This document shows, one piece after another, positions 57,188 through 64,000 of a stretch of DNA of 64,000 bases. Source of the DNA: Tannerellaceae bacterium. GTDB lineage: Bacteria > Bacteroidota > Bacteroidia > Bacteroidales > Tannerellaceae. The notes under the pieces are model-generated. The model searched no databases, was not told the origin of the DNA, and saw nothing but the letters and a program-made list of their open reading frames with translations. The DNA lies in assembly GCA_021203545.1 (NCBI GenBank), contig JAJQAZ010000013.1, forward strand, positions 1-64,000, read 5' to 3'. Positions within the stretch are counted from its first letter, which is position 1; every line of letters begins with the position of its first letter. Position numbers and translations under genes: made by a program.

Positions 57188-58608
57188 ATGAAAACCATTT
57201 ATCAATTACTTTTATTAGCATTAACGTTCTCTTTATCAGCAGCCACAGCTGATAACTCTCGAACCTATAACATCAAAGATTACGGTGCAAAAGGCGATGG
57301 AACCACTGATAATGTAGCTGCTATTCAGCAGGCAATTAACGACTGCTCACAGGCCGGAGGTGGCCGGGTGATCATCCCATCCGGAGGGGTTTATATGACA
57401 AGCCTTTTTCAGTAGCTTCTTTTGCAGAACTACACGTAGAAGCCAACGCCAAACTGTTGGCCAACCCGGACGAATCTGTATACACCCTGAGTGCTTTCAA
57501 AGAAAATGAAGGCGAAGGGATGATGTGGATTTATGGTTACGACATTCAACAGTTTTCTATCACAGGCCTGGGCGAACTCAATGGAAACGGTGAGTCTTTT
57601 ATGGGAGCGGAACTGGATGACTCTTTTGAATTAAAACCCGTACACGAATTCGATCCCCGTCCGCACCTGTTAACTATTATCGGAGGGAACAATATCCGTA
57701 TCAAAGATGTGAACATCCGGAACTCTGCTTACTGGACAGTCCATTTAGTAGGATGCGACGACGTGGTGATCAGTGGTATTACCTTATTAAATAACCTGAA
57801 AGTACGCAACGGAGACGGAATCGACCTTGACCATTGTACCAACGTACGGATCAGCGATTGCTATATTGAGTCGGGCGACGATTGCATCTGCTTGAAAAAC
57901 CGCCGGGAATACGCTGAATTTGGCCCCTGCGAAAATATTACCGTAACCAACTGTACTATGACTTCCCGTTCGTGTGCTATTAAAATAGGTTCCGAAAATA
58001 TGGACCGTATCAGCCATGTCGTATTTGATAACTGTATTATCCGCGCAAGCAACCGGGGAGTAGGTATCCAGAACCGTGATGAAGGTACTGTGGATAATAT
58101 TATCTTCTCGAATATACTGATCGACAGCAAATTTTTCTCTGATGTATGGTGGGGCAAGGCTGAGCCGATCTATGTAACAGCTTATCCACGCCGCACCGGC
58201 GACCACAAAGATGCCGGCTGGCGTTTTCCCAAAGGTGCAACAAAAGGCGAAGTGGGCGCTGTTACAAATATTTATTTCACCAACATCAAATGCGAAAGCG
58301 AAAACGGTGTATTTATAGGTGGAGATACGAAAGATAAAATCAGGAATATCGTGTTCGACCAGGTAGATCTGCACATTTTCAGACGGACAGATTATCCCGG
58401 TGCCATTTATGACAAACGTCCCTGCGACGGTGATCTGTTTGTGGAAGGGATTACTGCCGGATTCTATATTGATACAGCTTCCGGTATTACAATCCGTAAC
58501 TCCTCTGTTCGCTGGGGTAGTCCCACGCCTTCCTATTTCGGACCGGTTCTGGAACAGAAAAATACAGAGCATGTAGAGAGCTTTAATTTAATCGAGAAAA
58601 AATGGTAA
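57188..58608 (+). pseudogene. Glycoside hydrolase family 28, second copy (frameshifted)
   Basis: Signal peptide (MKTIYQLLLLALTFSLSAAT) and the start of a beta-helix (NIKDYGAKGDGTTDNVAAIQ) are in one frame up to a stop at 57413-57415. The frame from 57412 onward continues the protein (VASFAELHVEANAKLLANPD). One extra T in the T5 run at 57405-57409 would join them as 473 residues. The catalytic region is intact: NGDGIDLDHC and ESGDDCICLKNRREY. As it stands the protein is cut at 75 residues and the rest lacks a start. It belongs to the right arm of the PUL, with TATTTTTG upstream near 57148, and overlaps the next gene by 7 bases. Confidence 0.85.
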
Positions 58609-60371
58609 AACAAACAAAACGGTCGACCGGTTATTCCGGGTGGCTATTTCTTATTCTCTTTTTACTTCCGTCTATATCCTGTCAGCAGTCAAAAGAGGAA
58701 ATCCGGGATATCCGGATCGCTTTTTTGTCTGATGTCCATATCCAGGACGTGGTAAACTATCCGCATCTGGTACGTACCATGGAATCTCAATTACTGTCTA
58801 CCCGCTTATTTAATGAAAACTACTATGCCTTTATAGCCGCCCTGGATGATGCTGTTGAGAAAGGTGTACAGATTGTTGTACTACCCGGCGACCTGACCGA
58901 CGACGGACAGACGGTGAATTTGCAGGCGATGCGAGACATCCTCCGGCAATACACCGAACGGCACGGCCTTTCATTTTTTGTAACACCGGGCAACCACGAC
59001 CCGATGCGACCGTTTGGTTGCGAATATACCAGAGATTGTTTCCTGGATGAGAATGGAAAACGCTTAATCCTTGTAAGCGACTCTTCCCTATTACCCCATT
59101 TTTCTTCACAGGGCACAACGCAGGTAGAACCGTTATTAAAAGGTGAAGGATACGACGGGCTGCTTCATTACCTGGGAGAATTCGGGTACTTTCCCCAGGA
59201 ACAGTTCCTGTATTGGGAAACACCTTTCTGCGAATATACCTATGATACTTATTCATTTGATCAGGCTGTTGAAGCTGCCAATCCGGAAAAACGGGTATAC
59301 TTCCAGCAGGAAGATTTGCCGTTAATGCCGGATGTCAGTTACCTGGTTGAGCCGGTAAAAGGCCTCTGGATTCTGGGTATCGATGCGAATGTATATACAA
59401 GGAAAGACGGACAGTTTCAGGGATGCCTCCAAAACTACAACACAATCCTTCAATACCGGAAACACCTGTTGCCATGGATAGAAAAGGTAGCCCGTGAAGC
59501 TGAAAAAGAGGGTAAAGTACTGGTTACAGTCAGCCACTACCCGATGACCGATTTCAATAACGGAGCCACTCCCTATATTAATCAGATACTTGGACAGGGC
59601 AAACTGGATACCTCACGGGTTCCGGCCGAAGATATAGGAGTAACATTTGCCGATGCCGGTATCCGTTTACACTTTGCCAGACATATCCATATCAACGATA
59701 CGGAAGTTTTGCAGGGCAAAAAAGGGGGCTATTTAACCAACATACAGGTACCTTCACTGGCTGCTTATCCTCCGGCCTACAAACTATTAACTATCCATAC
59801 CGATGCAATTATGGAGATAGAAACCGTTAAGCTGGAAACGGTTCCCGGATACGACACCCTTTTCCCGTTGTACGAGAAAGAACATAATTACCTGCAAAGT
59901 ATTAATTACCCAAATCTTTGGAATAAAGAGATACTTGCCTCCGGAAACTATTATGAATTTTGTACCCGGCATCTGCGGGAGCTTGTAAAATTCCGTATGA
60001 TCCCCAGTCTGCCCTCTATCGTGAGAGACAGCCTGGTTTCCAGAACCGGAAAAGAATTATATGAATATGCCTTACAACAACCCGTTCCGGACGAAACAGA
60101 TAATGACTGGACCGATTGGACCGGATTCGATATATTATGCGATTTCTATCTGGTAAGATGTGCGGATAAAATGGCATTAGAGCAAATCCCGGAAAAGAAA
60201 TTAGAACAGTACGCTACCTTAGCTGAAGCATTCAGTAAACAAACAACAGACACCGAATTCATGCACTTCATGAACACCTTCTGCAAAATGTTCTCCTTGT
60301 TTCTGGAAGGAAAACCTGCGGAGCACTTTTATATAGATTTGAATAAAGGAGTGATAACAGCAATTGAATAG
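58602..60371 (+). CDS. Calcineurin-like metallophosphoesterase lipoprotein
   Basis: 589 residues. The signal peptide ends at a lipobox (LLPSISC). The metallophosphoesterase motifs are in order: IAFLSDVHIQD (DxH), VVLPGDLTDDG (GD), FVTPGNHDPM (GNHD), VTVSHYPMTD and a final ARHIHIND in place of the more usual GHTH/GHMH. Its role is therefore a periplasmic or surface phosphoesterase, possibly on phosphorylated glycans. It overlaps the GH28 gene by 7 bases, so translation is coupled. It closes the right arm of the PUL. Confidence 0.85.
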   Translation: MVKQTKRSTGYSGWLFLILFLLPSISCQQSKEEIRDIRIAFLSDVHIQDVVNYPHLVRTMESQLLSTRLFNENYYAFIAALDDAVEKGVQIVVLPGDLTDDGQTVNLQAMRDILRQYTERHGLSFFVTPGNHDPMRPFGCEYTRDCFLDENGKRLILVSDSSLLPHFSSQGTTQVEPLLKGEGYDGLLHYLGEFGYFPQEQFLYWETPFCEYTYDTYSFDQAVEAANPEKRVYFQQEDLPLMPDVSYLVEPVKGLWILGIDANVYTRKDGQFQGCLQNYNTILQYRKHLLPWIEKVAREAEKEGKVLVTVSHYPMTDFNNGATPYINQILGQGKLDTSRVPAEDIGVTFADAGIRLHFARHIHINDTEVLQGKKGGYLTNIQVPSLAAYPPAYKLLTIHTDAIMEIETVKLETVPGYDTLFPLYEKEHNYLQSINYPNLWNKEILASGNYYEFCTRHLRELVKFRMIPSLPSIVRDSLVSRTGKELYEYALQQPVPDETDNDWTDWTGFDILCDFYLVRCADKMALEQIPEKKLEQYATLAEAFSKQTTDTEFMHFMNTFCKMFSLFLEGKPAEHFYIDLNKGVITAIE

Positions 60372-60375
60372 TAAT

Positions 60376-62181
60376 TTATTTCTCTTTCAATTTCATAACA
60401 TCTCTCCTCATCTCCAGGATCGCTGTACTTTCTATTTTAGGAGTTTTATAAAGTACGGAATCTGCCGCTGCGTTAAATTTTTCCTCATGAAAGAATTCCG
60501 GTTCTGCATATAGTTTTGTCAACAAAAAGAAGGGATATATTCTTTCCGGTAATATAGCAACCGCCTCCTGATAATAGCTTTCGGCTTTCTCATAATCAGG
60601 AATGGCCTGATAGTTTTTCCCCAGTATACACCGGATCATCGGGTCTCCACTTAGTTTTTCCGCACGTTCCAATAATACGATTGCTTTATTATATTCCTTC
60701 ATAGGATAAAGACACTGAGCATACTCAAACAAAAACTCAGGTTGATGACAAAGTTTGTCATATAACTTTTCATATTGATTTACAGTATATTCACTTCCCC
60801 TGGAATAAATTTTAGCTACTTTCCACGACTTATAGGTATCTTTATAATCTTTTAATTGATAAAATAAAAAAGAGATCACAAAACAAGTAATCAGCCCGGA
60901 ATAAGGAAGCATTTTCTTTTGTTTCCGGGAAGAAAAACTATGTTGCTCCGGTATTGAAAGACCTATCACTGACAAAAAAATCAATAATACCCAAAAAGGT
61001 GATTGTTGCAAAGGATAAGAAGAAAAAGAAAAAATACAGATAGACAAAATTCCACTTGCTACTATATATTGTTTTCTCTTTATGCATAGCCAAAGGATAC
61101 TACCTATCCACCCAATAAACAAAAATAACCCCACGAATCCGGTTTCTGATGCAACATGTAAATACTCATTAAAAGCATATTCAGGGCTACCGGCTACCCT
61201 TCTTTCCGTCCGGGTACTTTTCCCTGAAGCAAAATAAGCACCTTGTGCCTGTGCATATGCAGCCGAAAATCCGGCTAAACCTGTACCGGAAACAGGATGT
61301 TTCAAAACAACATGGCTCGTTATTTTCCACATAAATAACCGTCCATTAGCAGAATCTTTTTTCAAAAAATAAAGTCCGGCTAAAGAGATCAGGCATACTA
61401 TAGTTACTCCCACAAGTGCAAAGCGAATAACTCTTTTATGATTTATATAAAACTGTTTCCATTGTTCTTTTTTAAATTGCCATACAAGCCATAAGCAGGA
61501 ACCTCCTCCTGCCAGCCATGCGGAACGGCTCATTCCTGATGGAAGTACCAGAATGATACTTAACATACATACCCACGATAAAACAGAAGCCAACTTATGG
61601 TGTAATGACTGTTTTTTATAGGCATTTATTTTAAGAATAACTCCCAGACTTAGTGGTAGAATGGAGGCTATATAACCAGAAAACGGCCCCGGATTAAAAA
61701 AACTACCGGTCATTTTAAACAGGGAATGATTAGAGTATGTAAAGCCATATATCTGAGCAAGTCCAAAAAGTGCTTCTGCCGTACCTATCAACAAAATAAA
61801 AACAAAATAAACAGTTCCGGCTGTAGGCATTTGGCTTAAAACACTCCGCAAGCAAAACCAAAGACACCCTAATAAACCAATAAGATACAATTTCTCCCGG
61901 TTGGGATCCAACGCCCAATCATAACCAACTATAATCCAAAGTAAAAACAATAACAGAAAGATATCCGGTAATAAAAGTTTCCCCTGTGTGGGTTTACTTA
62001 CAAGTTCTAATAAACCTGAACATATTCCAAAAATGAAAACAGAATAAATCAGCCAGTTTGTTTTACCATAAATAGAACCATTAATAATATGAGGGTCATT
62101 GGCAAAAGGGATACACAATATCAATAAACCACTGATGAGCGGCAATATAAGTTTTATGTCATGTATTTTTAAAACTTTCAT
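60376..62181 (-). CDS. O-antigen ligase-like membrane protein with TPR tail
   Basis: 601 residues. About ten to twelve membrane helices run to residue ~450, with a Wzy_C/O-antigen-ligase-like core (periplasmic loop HPVSGTGLAGFSAAYAQAQG near residue 298, followed by EYLHVASETGFVGLFLF). The last ~130 residues are soluble with tetratricopeptide-type helices (YNKAIVLLERAEKLSGDPMI; YEKAESYYQEAVAILPE). Proteins of this group join glycans to lipid A or to proteins. Here it is clustered on one strand with DUF4221, NVEALA and thioredoxin-like genes, so it may act on a secreted product rather than on LPS. The substrate is unknown. Confidence 0.8.
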   Translation of the reverse strand: MKVLKIHDIKLILPLISGLLILCIPFANDPHIINGSIYGKTNWLIYSVFIFGICSGLLELVSKPTQGKLLLPDIFLLLFLLWIIVGYDWALDPNREKLYLIGLLGCLWFCLRSVLSQMPTAGTVYFVFILLIGTAEALFGLAQIYGFTYSNHSLFKMTGSFFNPGPFSGYIASILPLSLGVILKINAYKKQSLHHKLASVLSWVCMLSIILVLPSGMSRSAWLAGGGSCLWLVWQFKKEQWKQFYINHKRVIRFALVGVTIVCLISLAGLYFLKKDSANGRLFMWKITSHVVLKHPVSGTGLAGFSAAYAQAQGAYFASGKSTRTERRVAGSPEYAFNEYLHVASETGFVGLFLFIGWIGSILWLCIKRKQYIVASGILSICIFSFSSYPLQQSPFWVLLIFLSVIGLSIPEQHSFSSRKQKKMLPYSGLITCFVISFLFYQLKDYKDTYKSWKVAKIYSRGSEYTVNQYEKLYDKLCHQPEFLFEYAQCLYPMKEYNKAIVLLERAEKLSGDPMIRCILGKNYQAIPDYEKAESYYQEAVAILPERIYPFFLLTKLYAEPEFFHEEKFNAAADSVLYKTPKIESTAILEMRRDVMKLKEK

Positions 62182-62254
62182 CAGTGTATTTTCTTAAAAA
62201 ATCGTTTCCAGTTATATACAACTATATATTATATTACAACGTTTAACTCATCAA

Positions 62255-63415
62255 CTACTTCTTCACTAAATCAAAACATACAAAGCTAACAATATCTTCC
62301 GACTGATCATTATTAATCTGATAGTTATCGCTTATATATAAGCCATCTTCATGTACAAAATATACATAGCTATTATATATTTCTTCAGGAAATAAGGTTT
62401 CTCCGATTATATTAAAATTATGATCCAGAATAATTACCGAGAACTTCTTCCTTCCAAAAAAAGAGCGTTTAAACCAGTTTACTTTAGGATCTAATTCAAC
62501 TTCCGGATAAGCAAATCGGTAATACACATTTCGATATTTATCATAAATCAGACTTCCATACATAGCATGCTCTAAATCTTCCCGGGCTATTTTCTGTAGA
62601 TCACCATCAATCTTCATTAAACTCAGTTTATCTATATACTGGCTTTTTACTTTTATACTTTTTGTTGGCAATTCTTTATTTAATGGAGAGATATAAATAT
62701 CCTCATGCGAATAAAAGGAGTAAATAAAGTTCTCATCATTAAATTCTCTACTAAAGAGCTTGGAAGAATGAGTCTGTAATTGGTCATCTTTAAGAGCTGG
62801 ATGATAATTAAACGGTAATTCACTAAAAACGTTATTTACAGTATCCATACAAATTGTTATGGGAGTTTGAGACATCGGTATAATATATGGATTATTTATA
62901 AAATAGAATTTATCCTGATAAACAACTAAAGGTGTATGAGGATGTGACCTCATAGAGAGGTTATAATTTACTACTGGTTTTCCACTTTCTGTATTCTTAA
63001 ATTCATATCTGTTTTTTATTTGTCCGGTAGTGTCTGTCTTCATTATACCTTCAAATCTATGAGATGTTATATAAATATTATTCATATCTTCAATATAATA
63101 TCCGGCTAATGGATGTACAGCATTAATCCCATCTTTATCAAAATCAAGTTTAAAGAGTAAATCTCCTTTGTTTAAATCATAAAATAATATCTGACTTGAA
63201 TCATAATTCCGGAATGTAAAATACTCTTTCCCTCCACAGTCTTCAAATATTTGCACATCAAAAAACATATAATAAGTCTCAGTATCGAGTTCAAACGATT
63301 TAGTTTTACCATTTGATTGTAAAAAGAAACTATCTGATCGTTTTACTTCTTGTTTGTTATTTGAACTACAAGAGAAAAACAAACAGACAAGAAGGAATAA
63401 TATTATTTTTTGCAT
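62255..63415 (-). CDS. DUF4221 lipoprotein
   Basis: 386 residues. The lipobox VCLFFSC places the lipid-carrying Cys at residue 16. The mature protein is a beta-rich, propeller-like fold matching the DUF4221 family of Bacteroidales: SQILFYDLNKGDLLFKLDFD near residue 73, YYIEDMNNIYITSHRFEGIM, and a C-terminal block LYISDNYQINNDQSEDIVSF. Function unknown. Position downstream of an NVEALA peptide gene is the usual one for this family. Confidence 0.78.
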   Translation of the reverse strand: MQKIILFLLVCLFFSCSSNNKQEVKRSDSFFLQSNGKTKSFELDTETYYMFFDVQIFEDCGGKEYFTFRNYDSSQILFYDLNKGDLLFKLDFDKDGINAVHPLAGYYIEDMNNIYITSHRFEGIMKTDTTGQIKNRYEFKNTESGKPVVNYNLSMRSHPHTPLVVYQDKFYFINNPYIIPMSQTPITICMDTVNNVFSELPFNYHPALKDDQLQTHSSKLFSREFNDENFIYSFYSHEDIYISPLNKELPTKSIKVKSQYIDKLSLMKIDGDLQKIAREDLEHAMYGSLIYDKYRNVYYRFAYPEVELDPKVNWFKRSFFGRKKFSVIILDHNFNIIGETLFPEEIYNSYVYFVHEDGLYISDNYQINNDQSEDIVSFVCFDLVKK

Positions 63416-63432
63416 AATGTTCTGAATTAGAA

Positions 63433-63470
63433 ATAGAGATCGTCAATAATCTTATTGACAATCTCTATTA
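63433..63470 (-). terminator. Long stem-loop between NVEALA and DUF4221
   Basis: AATAGAGAT and GTCAATAA pair with TTATTGAC and ATCTCTATT around a 2-base loop with one internal mismatch. On the minus strand there is no strong T-run, so it may be a partial terminator or an RNA-stability element rather than a full stop. Confidence 0.5.
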
Positions 63471-63476
63471 ATTGTA

Positions 63477-63701
63477 TTAATACCCACAAGGACTACACCC
63501 TATATTGCCATAGTAAACACAAGGACCCCAATCTCCTATAGTTGTAAAACATCTTCTTCCACTTTCGGATCTGGCTAAAGCTTCAACATTCTGAAGAGCC
63601 AGATCTATTACCAAATTGTTTGTTTTTGTAGTATACACTCCATATCCCATAACGATGGAAAACAAAGCTATAAAAGATAATTTAACAATGTTCTTTTTCA
63701 T
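63477..63701 (-). CDS. NVEALA-domain peptide precursor
   Basis: 74 residues. A Lys-rich start and hydrophobic segment (residues 7-22) precede the motif LALQNVEALARSES, with NVEALA at residues 38-43. The ~30 residues after it are Cys- and Gly-rich, with Cys at 51, 61, 69 and 72. The layout (leader, conserved motif, short variable Cys-rich part) recalls an exported or processed peptide; the family (PF14055) has no known function. The gene is AT-rich and is followed by DUF4221 and O-antigen-ligase-like genes on the same strand, with a thioredoxin-like gene upstream. Confidence 0.85.
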   Translation of the reverse strand: MKKNIVKLSFIALFSIVMGYGVYTTKTNNLVIDLALQNVEALARSESGRRCFTTIGDWGPCVYYGNIGCSPCGY

Positions 63702-63813
63702 GATTTTTAAATTTGTTTTTTACTGTAAAATTATACTTAAAAAAATAAGCTCCTACTTCTGCTGTTTTTTTACACCTCCTCTCTTTAAATAATGACTAAA
63801 AAACATATATAGT

Positions 63814-64000
63814 TTATACTATAGAAATTTGATTTAGATATAAGTTCTTTATAGCAGGATTATACACAGGATTACCTATAATAAGAATTTTGTTATTCTT
63901 ATCTAACAAAAAAGTTTGAAATCCGGCCTGTGGTGAAAAATGATTTAAACGGTTAAGTTTATCCGCTATATCAATACAAACAGGATAATCGAATCTTTCA
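63814..64000 (-). CDS. Thioredoxin-fold protein, C-terminal part (runs off the right edge)
   Basis: A minus-strand frame enters from the right edge and ends at 63814-63816. The 61 residues read (ERFDYPVCIDIADKLNRLNH, then FQTFLLDKNNKILIIGNPVY and NPAIKNLYLNQISIV). FLLDKNNKILIIGNP is the last beta-strand pair of TlpA/redoxin-type thioredoxin folds. The active-site CxxC would lie off the window. It is upstream of, and on the same strand as, the NVEALA gene, so it may handle the peptide's cysteines. AT content is high. Confidence 0.7.
   Translation of the reverse strand, partial: ERFDYPVCIDIADKLNRLNHFSPQAGFQTFLLDKNNKILIIGNPVYNPAIKNLYLNQISIV

Overview
The window is Bacteroidales DNA (phylum Bacteroidota). 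The evidence is a SusC/SusD polysaccharide-utilisation locus (PUL), FecR-type anti-sigma, type III glutamine synthetase, NVEALA, DUF4270, DUF4221 and DKNYY families, and many promoters of the TTTG / TAnnTTTG type used by the Bacteroidota primary sigma factor. I cannot fix the genus. Most of the window is ordinary chromosome; the accessory parts are the left edge, the tRNA-Val region (26-31 kb), the PUL (47-60 kb) and the right edge.

Layout. 0-2.3 kb: a partial unknown gene, a tyrosine recombinase and a non-coding stretch with a 22-bp-spaced motif array. 2.3-3.9 kb: gpmA and a queuosine-precursor transporter. 4-12.3 kb (minus strand): a nitrogen and diaminopimelate block, dapF-dapL-torF-glnK-amt-asnA-glnA3, with repetitive hairpins in its gaps. 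12.5-14.1 kb: ispH-cmk. 14.3-20.4 kb: two tandem tonB paralogs, a polyprenyl synthase, tatD, tRNA-Ser and an exbB/exbD cluster, so much of an energy-transducing Ton system is here. 20.5-26.1 kb: GNAT, Lrp/AsnC, asnS, a pseudouridine synthase with a long disordered N-terminus, and purB. 26.2-28.5 kb: duplicated tRNA-Val units, one split around an intact tRNA plus a GIY-YIG gene, then a GH76-like enzyme. 28.8-35 kb: DKNYY-repeat protein, OM barrel, DUF4270 lipoprotein, kelch lipoprotein. 35.3-46.7 kb: nitroreductase, eno, an ECF sigma/anti-sigma/Spy-like operon, zupT, two FtsX-like permeases behind a sigma-54-type promoter, tRNA-Leu, groESL, hisS. 46.8-47.0 kb: a tandem 22-bp palindrome array. 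47-60.4 kb: the PUL. 60.4-64 kb: O-antigen-ligase-like protein, DUF4221 lipoprotein, NVEALA peptide and a partial thioredoxin-like gene.

Main discovery. In the PUL, fecR and the first 175 codons of susC lie on the minus strand, while the rest of susC lies on the plus strand. A perfect 14-bp inverted repeat, GTCCTCCAAGAACT, bounds the segment at 50830-50843 and 52442-52455 and falls inside the susC reading frame. Inverting the segment joins the two parts exactly in frame into a receptor of about 1,089 residues. A promoter-like site sits inside the segment, so inversion should also turn transcription from the GH92/GH28 arm to the susC-susD-GH28-phosphoesterase arm. The window appears to show the OFF state for SusC.

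Caution. asnA, susD and the second GH28 each carry a one-base frameshift at an A5/T5 run where A6/T6 would restore the frame. Three cases of the same kind suggest homopolymer base-calling errors as readily as real mutations.
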